Source: DASUPK01 sp963763955
Lineage (GTDB): Bacteria; Actinomycetota; Thermoleophilia; Solirubrobacterales; 70-9
Direction of reading: 5' to 3'
Assembly (NCBI GenBank): GCA_963763955.1
Contig: CAVXQP010000013.1
Location: 1 to 64,000, forward strand
DNA length: 64,000 bases
Shown: piece by piece, positions 27,348-34,711 of the stretch
Layout: the number at the start of each line of letters is the position of its first letter
Position numbering within the stretch: position 1 is the first letter of the stretch
Position numbers and translations under genes: made by a program
Notes under the pieces: model-generated
Seen by the model: only the letters and a program-made list of their open reading frames with translations
Databases searched by the model: none
Told to the model about the DNA's origin: nothing

Positions 27348-27358
27348 CGATGAGTTTC
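27348..27358 (+). promoter_or_regulatory. Shared 11-bp motif upstream of the ECF sigma gene
   Basis: CGATGAGTTTC occurs here, 34 bases before the sigma-factor ATG, and again at 28561-28571, 58 bases before the MFS ATG. The identity upstream of both members of a sigma/transporter pair suggests a promoter element read by the sigma factor. This is inference from two sites. Confidence 0.35.
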
Positions 27359-27391
27359 GACGGTTCGCTCCGTCTACTCTCCACAGAGGCG

Positions 27392-28507
27392 ATGAGCCCG
27401 GCCCCGACAGAGTCGACCGTGGAGCAGCGCGAGCTGCTCGAGACCGCCAGGCAGGGCAGCGAGGACGCCTACGCCCGGCTGGTTGAGCCGCACCGCTCCG
27501 AGCTCCAGGCCCACTGCTACCGCATGCTCGGCTCGGTGCAGGACGCGGAGGATGCGCTCCAGGAAGCCCTCGTCCGCGCCTGGAAGGGCCTCGACAAGTT
27601 CGAGGGCCGCAGCTCGCTGCGCTCCTGGCTCTATCGCATCGCGACCAACACCTCGCTCGATGCGATCGACCGGCGTCCCAAGCGGATCCTGCCGATCGAC
27701 TATGGGCCCCCGGCCGACCCGCACGGCGGCGTCGGCGAGCCCCTGGTGGAGTCGGTGTGGATCGAGCCCTTCCCGGACGAGACGCTCGGCATCGAGGACG
27801 GCTACGCCTCCCCGGACGCCCGCTACGAACAGCGCGAGTCGGTGGAGCTTGCTTTCGTCGCCGCCCTGCAGCTGCTGCCGGCGAACCAGCGGGCGGTGTT
27901 GATCCTCCGCGAGGTCCTCGGCTTCTCGGCACAGGAGACCGCGGACACGCTCGAGACCAGCGTCGCATCGGTGAACAGCGCGCTGCAGCGGGCCCGCGCG
28001 ACGATCGAGAAGAGGCTTCCCGAGCAAGCCAGCAGGAGACCCTGCGCTCGCTCGGCGACGAGAAGCTCCGCGAGCTGGTCGAGCAGTACGCGGACGCCTG
28101 GGAGCGCAACGACGTCGACACGGTCGTCTCGATGCTCGCGGAGGACGCCGCCTTCACCATGCCGCCGATGTCTCGCTGGTTCCTTGGTCACGACGGGATC
28201 CGCGGCTTCCTGGAGACGTTGGTCGATGCTCCCGGACTGGGGCTGGAAGTCGCTGCCGACGACCGCCAACGGGCAGGCGGCTCTCGCCTTCTACAGCTGG
28301 GACGAGGAGCAGGGGGCGCCGGGTGCCGTTCGCGGTCAACGTGCTCACCTTCGAGGGCGAGAAGATCAAGGAGGTCGACGCCTTCATCCTGCGTGGCTCG
28401 CAGGACCCGGACCCCGAGGTGCAGGCACGGACGCCGGAGCAGCCCGCCGACTACGAGAAGCTGGCGCGGGCATACGAGCGCTTCGGGCTCCCAGCACGCT
28501 GGATTGA
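27392..28507 (+). CDS. ECF sigma factor with C-terminal SnoaL-like domain (three frame breaks)
   Basis: Sigma-2 region 'CYRMLGSVQDAEDALQEALV' and RSWLYRIATNTSLDAI, and sigma-4 region NQRAVLILREVLGFSAQETA with 'VASVNSALQRARATI'. After these comes a SnoaL/NTF2-like domain (DVDTVVSMLAEDAAFTMPPM, ANGQAALAFYSWDEEQ, FAVNVLTFEGEKIKEVDAFI). ECF factors with this tail lack a separate anti-sigma factor; the SnoaL domain tunes activity. The frame breaks near 28025, 28240 and 28320, all after sigma-4. ATG 27392 has AGAGGCG upstream and is preferred to an ATG inside the shared motif. It precedes an MFS pump that it may control. Confidence 0.82.
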   Translation: MSPAPTESTVEQRELLETARQGSEDAYARLVEPHRSELQAHCYRMLGSVQDAEDALQEALVRAWKGLDKFEGRSSLRSWLYRIATNTSLDAIDRRPKRILPIDYGPPADPHGGVGEPLVESVWIEPFPDETLGIEDGYASPDARYEQRESVELAFVAALQLLPANQRAVLILREVLGFSAQETADTLETSVASVNSALQRARATIEKRLPEQASRRPCARSATRSSASWSSSTRTPGSATTSTRSSRCSRRTPPSPCRRCLAGSLVTTGSAASWRRWSMLPDWGWKSLPTTANGQAALAFYSWDEEQGAPGAVRGQRAHLRGREDQGGRRLHPAWLAGPGPRGAGTDAGAARRLREAGAGIRALRAPSTLD

Positions 28508-28526
28508 GTCGGTTCATCAGCTCGAC

Positions 28527-28571
28527 TTGACTTCGAGCGCGGTCGAACTTGTACAACGACCGATGAGTTTC
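28527..28571 (+). promoter_or_regulatory. Candidate promoter region of the MFS gene
   Basis: TTGACT (28527-28532) and TGTACA (28550-28555) are spaced by 17 bases, and the shared CGATGAGTTTC follows at 28561-28571. A strong AAGGAGG Shine-Dalgarno site lies at about 28613-28619, before the MFS ATG. The region may thus hold a housekeeping promoter and an ECF element; neither is proven. Confidence 0.35.
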
Positions 28572-28628
28572 AGGGGGGTCGCCGGTCGTAATTGGAAACG
28601 ACCCCTTTTGGTAAGGAGGCCAGACCGA

Positions 28629-30143
28629 ATGACGCAGGCACAGGGTGGAACCCAGGAGCAACCGATGAGCGACCGGTCCCGGTGGATCGCGCTCTACGTC
28701 CTCTGCGCGGGGATGCTGATGATCGTTCTCGACATCACCGTCGTGAACGTCGCGCTGCCCTCGATCAAGGACGACCTCGGCTTCAACCAGTCGAGCCTTG
28801 CCTGGGTCGTCAACGCCTACCTGATCACCTTCGGGGGCCTGCTTCTGCTGGCCGGCCGCCTCGGCGACCTGCTGGGCCGCCGCACGATCTTCCTCTGGGG
28901 CCTGGCCGTGTTCGTGGCGGCCTCGATCCTCTGCGGCGCCTCCCAGAGCGAGTCGATGCTGATCGGGGCGCGCCTGCTGCAGGGAATCGGCGGAGCAATG
29001 ACCTCCGCGGTCATCCTCGGCATGATCGTGACGATGTTCCCCGACCAGTCCGATCAGGCGAAGGCGGTCGGCATCTACGCGTTCGTCGCCTCGGCGGGCG
29101 GCGCGGTCGGCCTCCTGATCGGCGGCGTGATCACGCAGCTGATCAGCTGGCACTGGATCTTTTTCGTCAACGCACCGATCGGGCTCGTCACAGCGATCTG
29201 GGCCCGGCGCCTGCTCGAGAACGACAAGGGCATCGGCTTCCGCGAGGGAGCGGACCTGCTCGGCGCCGTGCTGATCACCGCATCACTGATGCTCGGCGTC
29301 TACACGATCGTCGAGCCGGCCGCCAAGGATGGCTGGGGCGCCGCCACGACGCTCGGCCTGGGCGCCGGGTCGCTCATCCTGCTTGGTCTCTTCATCGCAC
29401 GCGAGGCGAGCGCGAAGACCCCGCTCATTCCGCTGCGAATCTTCCGTTCTCGGAACGTCAGCGGCGCGAACCTGGTCCAGGTCCTGACCGTGGCCGGGAT
29501 GTTCGGAATGTTCTTCATGGGCTCCCTCTACCTGCAGCTGGTGCAGGGCTATGACGCGCTGCAGATCGGAATCGCCTTCCTACCCGTCACGATCATCATG
29601 GGGACCCTGACCGGTCGCTACTCCGAGCCGCTGATCATGCGCTTCGGCGCCCGGACGCTGCTCTTCCCGGGCCTCGCCCTGGTGGCCGCCGGCCTGATTT
29701 TCTTCACGCGGGCGCCCGTTGACGCCAACTACTGGACCGACGTCTTCCCCGTCCTGGTGCTGCTGGGCACCGGGATCGGCGTCTGCTTCCCGGCGCTGAT
29801 GACCATCGCAATGTCGGGTGCGACGAGGGCGGATGCGGGACTGGCCTCGGGCCTGGTCAACACCTCTGCCCAGGTCGGCGGCGCGATCGGCCTGGCGGTG
29901 CTCGCGACGCTGTCCACGTCGCGCAGCAACTCGCTCGAGGACGCCGGTCACTCCACGGCCTCCGCGCTGACCAGCGGTTATCACCTCGCGTTCTGGGTCG
30001 CCGCCGGCCTCGTGATCGCAGCGATCGGCGTCGCGGCAGTCGTGATCCAGCCAGAGGAGAAGGCTGCCGAGCAGTTCGCGGAGGACGGAGCGCCGGGCGA
30101 GATCGCGCAGGCCGAGGAGACCGCATACTCAGAGGCCGCCTAG
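28629..30143 (+). CDS. DHA2-family MFS drug exporter (EmrB/QacA type)
   Basis: 504 residues, 14 spans. Opening helix 'MLMIVLDITVVNVALPSIKD' holds the DHA2 signature, followed by LAGRLGDLLGRRTIFLWGLA (motif A) and LLQGIGGAMTSAVILG. The C-terminus is acidic and cytosolic. ATG 28629 has AAGGAGG ten bases upstream; the longer open frame to the left belongs to the broken sigma gene. Predicted proton-driven export of toxic compounds at the plasma membrane. Confidence 0.92.
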   Translation: MTQAQGGTQEQPMSDRSRWIALYVLCAGMLMIVLDITVVNVALPSIKDDLGFNQSSLAWVVNAYLITFGGLLLLAGRLGDLLGRRTIFLWGLAVFVAASILCGASQSESMLIGARLLQGIGGAMTSAVILGMIVTMFPDQSDQAKAVGIYAFVASAGGAVGLLIGGVITQLISWHWIFFVNAPIGLVTAIWARRLLENDKGIGFREGADLLGAVLITASLMLGVYTIVEPAAKDGWGAATTLGLGAGSLILLGLFIAREASAKTPLIPLRIFRSRNVSGANLVQVLTVAGMFGMFFMGSLYLQLVQGYDALQIGIAFLPVTIIMGTLTGRYSEPLIMRFGARTLLFPGLALVAAGLIFFTRAPVDANYWTDVFPVLVLLGTGIGVCFPALMTIAMSGATRADAGLASGLVNTSAQVGGAIGLAVLATLSTSRSNSLEDAGHSTASALTSGYHLAFWVAAGLVIAAIGVAAVVIQPEEKAAEQFAEDGAPGEIAQAEETAYSEAA

Positions 30144-30151
30144 GTCTTCGG

Positions 30152-30513
30152 ATGGACGAGCGGGTCCAGCACGCGCTCGAGAACGACCGGACGATCGACA
30201 TCACGACGCAGGGCCGCAACAGCGGTGAGCCGCGGCGGATCGAGATCTGGTTCTACCGCTACGACGGCCGCATCTTCCTGAGCGGCTCGCCGGGCACCCG
30301 GGATTGGTACGCGAACCTGCTCAAGGATCCGAGGTTCACCTTCCACCTCAAGGGGAGCGTCCAGGCCGACCTGCCCGCCGTCGCTCGGCCGATCACCGAC
30401 GAGGCCGAGCGACGCGAGGTGATCACCGGCATCCTCGAAGAGCTGGGACGCGGCTACGGCAGAGTCGAGGACTGGGTCGCGGACAGCCCCTGGCGGAGGT
30501 CGAGTTCGGCTAG
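30152..30513 (+). CDS. Deazaflavin (F420)-dependent nitroreductase-family protein
   Basis: About 120 residues of split beta-barrel flavin-binding fold. TIDITTQGRNSGEPRRIEIW, then 'YDGRIFLSGSPGTRDWYANL' and PRFTFHLKGSVQADLPA, fit the DUF385/DDN family that uses F420 in actinobacteria. The C-terminus should read SPLAEVEFG; a base change in the C4 run near 30490 shifts the literal frame. Eight bases after the MFS stop, so in the same transcript. Confidence 0.78.
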
Positions 30514-30531
30514 CCGTTAGCGTGCCCGCCT

Positions 30532-30756
30532 GTGAGTTCCGCACGGGGACGGCGGACGCTGCTGCCGCTCACGCTGGTGACGGCTGGACTCGCCATCGCC
30601 GGATCCGGCTGCGGCGAGAAGTCCGAGCCGGCGATCCACCCTCCGACCACCGCCGCGACGACCACCGCCCCGCCGGCGACCACGACCGCCCCGCCGGCCA
30701 CCACCACGCCGCCGAACCAGGCTCCGACCGCACCCGTCCCGAAGACGACACCCTGA
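30532..30756 (+). CDS. Small Pro/Thr-rich lipoprotein
   Basis: 74 residues from GTG. N-terminal RRTLLPLTLVTAGLAIAGSGC is a lipoprotein signal with lipobox AGSGC. The mature part is Thr/Pro/Ala low complexity (TTTAPPATTTAPPATTT), likely an extended surface tether. Convergent with the kinase gene, stop to stop with two bases between. Confidence 0.55.
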   Translation: MSSARGRRTLLPLTLVTAGLAIAGSGCGEKSEPAIHPPTTAATTTAPPATTTAPPATTTPPNQAPTAPVPKTTP

Positions 30757-30758
30757 GC

Positions 30759-31824
30759 TCAGCGCGACTGGGCGCGGAGAAAGTCCGCGAGCTCCCTCGC
30801 CTGTTGGGCGGGATCGTCCGAGCGCGGGACCACCGTCGGCCGCGGAGGCTGCTTGGCCCCATCCGCCCTGGTGGGCGAGTCGGAGCCGCCGTCGGAGCCG
30901 AGCGCAACGATCAGTCCGGCCGCCACCAGGGCAACGGCCGCGACGATCGCCGCGACGCGCACCCTGAGCGAGTGGCGGCGGCGGCGCCGTATCGGCCGGG
31001 TTGGGCCAGCTGGCGGTGGCACCGCCGGCCGGCAGCGGCTTGGTCCTGGCCTGCGACTTGATGCGGCGGACGACGGCGGCGCCTTCCCCGCCATCGACCT
31101 CGGCCAGCGCCGCGCCGAGCGATCGGGCATCGCTGAATCGCTCATTCGGATCCTCGCGGAGGCAGCGGCCGACGATCTCGCGGAGCTCGGCGCCGCGGTC
31201 CTCCGGCAGGAGCTCGTCCGCCACGACCCCACACGCATAGACGTCGACCGCCGGGGTGATGTTCCCGTCCGCCAGCTGCTCCGGCGCCATGTAGTGGTCG
31301 GTCCCGATCACCTTGCCGGGCCTGGTCAGCCTCGTGGTCTCCTCCGCTGCACGGGCGATCCCGAAGTCCGTGATCTTCAGGCAGCCGTCCGACTCTCGCA
31401 GGAGCAGGTTCTGGGGCTTGATGTCGCGGTGGATGAGCTTCTTCGAATGGGCGTGGGCCAGCCCGTCGCAGAGCTGGCCGAGGAGGCGCAATGACTCGGC
31501 CCTGGCCATCGCTCTCTTCCGGCCGTTGAGGCGGTCGGCGAGGGTGCCGCCGTCGACGTGCTCCATGACGATGTAGGGCCGGTCGTCCTCCTCCCCGACG
31601 TCGAAGACCTGGACCACGTTCGGGTGGTCCAGCCGGGCTGCGAGGCGAGCCTCGCGCGAGAAGCGCTTGCGGACCTCGTCGTCTCCGGCGTAGTTGTCGG
31701 CCAGGAGCTTGATCGCGACCTCCCGGTCCAGCTTCAGGTCGCGGGCGAGGTAGACCGTGGCCATGCCGCCGTGTCCCAGCCGATGCTCGAGCTCGTAGCG
31801 CTCCGCACCCAGATGCCGATTCAT
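30759..31824 (-). CDS. Transmembrane Ser/Thr protein kinase, Pkn type (frame broken)
   Basis: Kinase domain complete: Gly loop LGHGGMATVYLA, VAIK lysine, catalytic loop HRDIKPQN, DFGIA and GTDHYMAPEQL. After the kinase a Pro/Ala linker leads to one membrane span (RVAAIVAAVALVAAGLIVAL) and a short extracellular tail; no PASTA repeats. A break near 30985 lies in the linker. The region between VDVYACGVVADELLPEDRG and the last helices is shorter than in PknB. The ATG overlaps the stop of the upstream lipoprotein (ATGA), so it is coupled to three small genes. Confidence 0.85.
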
Positions 31825-32354
31825 CCGGGCTCACCCTTGAGCTTGGCTTTGCCGGGTGGGACCTTGCCGCCGTGCCCCGGCGGCTTCGGGCCGTTGTCTC
31901 CGCCTTGGTGCTGGTCGCCGTTGTGCTGGTCGCCGTTGTGCTGGTCGCCGTGTGCTCGTCCTTCGGCTTCTTCGGCTTCTTCTCCGGCGCGGGCGGCGGC
32001 GGGCGGCGGCGGGCAGTTGACCTGATCGACGAGGTTCCCCGCGACCTCGTCCACGCCGGGGCGCAGATTGGCCGGCAGATCCGACTCCTGGACGGCCGCC
32101 TTCAGTTCATCGGCGGCATGAGCCGCGTGGCAGGTGTCGCCGGCGTCCAGGTCAGACGCGACCCGCTCGCTGAGCTTGGCCAGGTGGCCGGCAGTCGCGG
32201 CCGAGACCGGAGGCGGCTGCGGCTTCGTGGTGTCCCCACCGCCGGAGCCGCAGGCCCCGAGGACGAGCGCCGCCAGGGCGACCAGAATCGCCAGCCCGGC
32301 GGCCCTCGACTTCCCCGTCCACATCGCTCGAAGATCTCCAGTCCGCTCAGCCAT
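31821..32354 (-). CDS. Lipoprotein with GDQHN repeats, partner of the kinase
   Basis: 177 residues. Signal 'AGLAILVALAALVLGAC' with lipobox LGAC; mature helical domain (about 45-120) with two further Cys (DTCHAAHA and QVNCPPP) that could form a disulfide. The tail is Glu- and Gly-rich with GDQHNGDQHNGDQH repeats. Translationally coupled to the kinase (4-base overlap) and overlapping the upstream Cys gene by 8 bases. It may present a ligand or sense the envelope for the kinase; this is inference from the operon. Confidence 0.65.
   Translation of the reverse strand: MAERTGDLRAMWTGKSRAAGLAILVALAALVLGACGSGGGDTTKPQPPPVSAATAGHLAKLSERVASDLDAGDTCHAAHAADELKAAVQESDLPANLRPGVDEVAGNLVDQVNCPPPPAAARAGEEAEEAEGRAHGDQHNGDQHNGDQHQGGDNGPKPPGHGGKVPPGKAKLKGEPG
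31908..31950. repeat. 15-bp tandem repeat, 2.9 copies, coding
   Basis: GTGCTGGTCGCCGTT is repeated at 31908, 31923 and partly 31938. On the minus strand it codes N-G-D-Q-H units in the lipoprotein tail. Copy number could vary between strains. Confidence 0.85.
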
Positions 32355-32529
32355 TACCCCGGGCGCGTTCCTGGAAACCGCGACAGCTGGTGACCGGCAG
32401 GCGGGGGTAGCGAGGGAAGTCCGGGTCCGTCTTCGATCGCTCGCAGAGCGAGAAGCTCGACCCGCGCGTGTTCCGGATCACGCGCTGGTGTCGGCAGCGG
32501 TCGCAGAGGCCGGCGTCGGGACGGCTCAC
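32347..32529 (-). CDS. Small four-cysteine protein
   Basis: 60 residues with Cys at 9, 12, 29 and 49 (LCDRCRH, SLCERSKTDP, TSCRGF). The pattern suits a zinc-ribbon-like or metal-binding fold. Overlaps the upstream coiled-coil gene by 4 bases and the downstream lipoprotein by 8, so it is translated as part of the kinase operon. Name and function unknown. Confidence 0.6.
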   Translation of the reverse strand: MSRPDAGLCDRCRHQRVIRNTRGSSFSLCERSKTDPDFPRYPRLPVTSCRGFQERARGNG

Positions 32530-32909
32530 CGCTCCGCTTCTGGCTCGTCGTCCTCTTCCGCGACGACCTCCGCCTCGATCGCGGCGGCCTCTTCCCCGAA
32601 CAGGGCTCGCTTCAGGCCCTCGGCCACGAACTCGCCGCCGCGCTGGGCCCGCTCCAGCGGCTCGCTCAACTTGACCACTCGGGCAAGGAGCTCGTTCATC
32701 CGCTCCGCCTGTTCGAGCGCCTGGTCGGCCTGTCGGCGCATGACCTCGAGCTGCTCACGCGAGACCTCCATCAGATCGTTCGCCTCGCGGATGCTCCGCT
32801 GCATGTCGCGCGGCAGGTCGATCGCCGCGCGCGCCATCGAGATCGGCCAGCTGATCAGCTCACGGACCACGAGCCGGAGGGTAGTGAAGCCGTCCGCGCG
32901 AGGCTGCAA
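32526..32909 (-). CDS. Coiled-coil protein, first gene of the kinase operon
   Basis: 127 residues. Starts with a short amphipathic part (LVVRELISWPISMARAAI), then a long heptad coiled coil (about 40-95, SREQLEVMRRQADQALEQAE), and ends in an acidic tail. Could be phasin-like or a cytoskeletal/scaffold protein. Four-gene coupling with kinase and lipoprotein suggests a regulated envelope complex. Divergent from the ABC exporter genes. Confidence 0.6.
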   Translation of the reverse strand: MQPRADGFTTLRLVVRELISWPISMARAAIDLPRDMQRSIREANDLMEVSREQLEVMRRQADQALEQAERMNELLARVVKLSEPLERAQRGGEFVAEGLKRALFGEEAAAIEAEVVAEEDDEPEAER

Positions 32910-32929
32910 GCTGTCGTTACTTCACTTTG

Positions 32930-32935
32930 TATAGT
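32930..32935 (+). promoter_or_regulatory. -10 box for the ABC exporter operon
   Basis: TATAGT lies six bases before ATG 32942, so transcription would begin at or next to the start codon (leaderless). An upstream T-G is adjacent, giving an extended -10 flavour; no good -35 is seen. Confidence 0.4.
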
Positions 32936-32941
32936 CGAGGT

Positions 32942-34711
32942 ATGCGCACCTTCCGGCGCCTACTCGGCTTTCTGCGTCCGTATCGCCGTCCTCTGGCGGT
33001 GTCGCTGCTGCTCGCCTGGCTGGCAATGCTGATGACCGTCTTGATTCCGTTGCTGATCGGGAGCGCCGTGAACGCGATCGAATCCGAGCATCGCGACCGG
33101 ATCCTGCCCCTCGTCCTGGCGCTGCTCGGCGCCGGCATCCTGCGCCTCGGGCTCACGGTCGGCCGGCGCCTGATCGCGGGAAAGGTCTCGCTGGCGGTCG
33201 AGTTCGACCTGCGCCAGGTCTTCTACGAGCACCTGCAGAAGCTCGAGCTCGCCTTCTTCGACAGCCAGCAGACGGGGCAGTTGATGTCGCGGGCGACAGT
33301 CGACCTGCAGTCGATCCGGTTCTTCCTCGGCTATGGGCTGATCTGGGTGAGCCAGAGCGCGCTGACGATCCTGTTCGCGGCGGCGGCGATGATCGTCCTC
33401 GACCCGGTGCTCGCGCTGCTGGCCCTGGCGCCGGTGCCGTTCCTGGTGGCGACCGCGACCCGGTACAGCCGGCGCAACCGGCCCGCCGAGCAGGAGGTGC
33501 AGCAGCGGATCGGAGAGGTAACTGCGGGCGCCGAGGAGAGCATCTCCGGGATCCGAATCGTGAAGGCGTTCGCCAGGGAGCGCCACATGCTCGACCGCTT
33601 CCGTCACTCCGTCAACCGCGTCTTCGAGCAGAGCTTGGTCTCGACGCGGCTGCAGGCGTTCTACACCCCCTTGATGGGCTTTCTGCCGAGCCTCGGGCTC
33701 GCGGCCGTGCTTCTGGTCGGTGGGCTGCAGGTCATCCACGGCCATACGAGCATCGGCCATCTGACCGCCTTTTACGCCTACGTGGTGCTGCTCTCCGGCC
33801 CGGTGCGGTGGCTTGGGATGTCGCTGAGCATGGCCCAGCGCGCCGTCGCGTCGGGCAACCGGATGTTCGAGATCCTCGACCGGGAGCCGTCGATGGAGAG
33901 CCCGCCGGGCGCGCCACCCCTGCCGGACGGCCGCGGGCAGGTCTCGCTGCAGCGGGTGACGCTCCGCTACGACGGCGCCGAGCCGGCGCTGACGGGCATC
34001 GACCTGGAGGTCGATCCCGGCCGCACGATCGCGCTGGTCGGGCCCACCGGCGCGGGCAAGACGAGTCTGGTCGGTCTGCTGGCGCGCCTCTACGACCCCA
34101 GCGAGGGCCGCGTCGTGATCGACGGAGCGGACATCCGCGATGTGGACCTGGCGTCGTTGCGGTCGGAGATTGCCTTCGTCGCGGACGACAGCTTCCTGTT
34201 CTCCGACACGGTCGCCGGCAACATCGCCTACGCGCGGCCCGACGCAGCCCAGGAGCAGATCGAGGCGGCGGCGCGGAAGGCTCAGGCGCACGACTTCATC
34301 TCGCGGCTTCCCGACGGCTACGACACGGTGGTCGGCGAGCGAGGCTTGACGCTCTCAGGCGGGCAGCGCCAGCGGGTGGCGATCGCTCGCGCACTGCTGG
34401 CCGAGCCCCGCATCCTGATCCTGGACGACGCCACCTCCTCCGTCGATGCGCGCACCGAGGCGCAGATCAAGGCCGGGCTGCGCGAGGCGATGGAGGGCCG
34501 GACCACGTTCATCGTCGCCCACCGCCTCTCCACCATCTCCCTGGCCGACGAGATCGTGGTGCTCGACCGCGGGCGGATCGTCGACCGGGGGACGCACGAA
34601 GAGCTGCTCGAACGCTGCCCGCTGTACGAGGAGATCGCCGAGAAGGGTCTCGAGGACTCCGTCTACCTCCAGCGGGACTTGGACGAGCGAGAGGAGCTGG
34701 CCAAGCTATGA
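32942..34711 (+). CDS. Heterodimeric ABC exporter, subunit A (degenerate ATP site)
   Basis: 589 residues: six-span exporter domain (1-310), then an ATPase with Walker A GPTGAGKT, signature LSGGQRQR and Walker B ILDDATSSVD. The residue after Walker B is Asp, not Glu, which in TM287/288-type heterodimers marks the non-catalytic site. The stop TGA overlaps the ATG of subunit B. Exports lipids, peptides or drugs; substrate unknown. ATG 32942 fits the leaderless promoter better than an ATG five codons upstream. Confidence 0.92.
   Translation: MRTFRRLLGFLRPYRRPLAVSLLLAWLAMLMTVLIPLLIGSAVNAIESEHRDRILPLVLALLGAGILRLGLTVGRRLIAGKVSLAVEFDLRQVFYEHLQKLELAFFDSQQTGQLMSRATVDLQSIRFFLGYGLIWVSQSALTILFAAAAMIVLDPVLALLALAPVPFLVATATRYSRRNRPAEQEVQQRIGEVTAGAEESISGIRIVKAFARERHMLDRFRHSVNRVFEQSLVSTRLQAFYTPLMGFLPSLGLAAVLLVGGLQVIHGHTSIGHLTAFYAYVVLLSGPVRWLGMSLSMAQRAVASGNRMFEILDREPSMESPPGAPPLPDGRGQVSLQRVTLRYDGAEPALTGIDLEVDPGRTIALVGPTGAGKTSLVGLLARLYDPSEGRVVIDGADIRDVDLASLRSEIAFVADDSFLFSDTVAGNIAYARPDAAQEQIEAAARKAQAHDFISRLPDGYDTVVGERGLTLSGGQRQRVAIARALLAEPRILILDDATSSVDARTEAQIKAGLREAMEGRTTFIVAHRLSTISLADEIVVLDRGRIVDRGTHEELLERCPLYEEIAEKGLEDSVYLQRDLDEREELAKL

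Noticed and set aside
28323..28628. Sigma-MFS fusion protein
   Set aside because: The joined frame arises from frame breaks in the sigma gene; the MFS has its own ATG with a strong Shine-Dalgarno site.
31908..31950. CRISPR-like short repeat
   Set aside because: Units are contiguous 15-mers without spacers and code for GDQHN in a lipoprotein tail.
33808..34707. N-terminal extension of ABC subunit B in an alternative frame
   Set aside because: It overlaps subunit A out of frame and is Arg-rich noise; ATG 34708 has the expected ATGA coupling.
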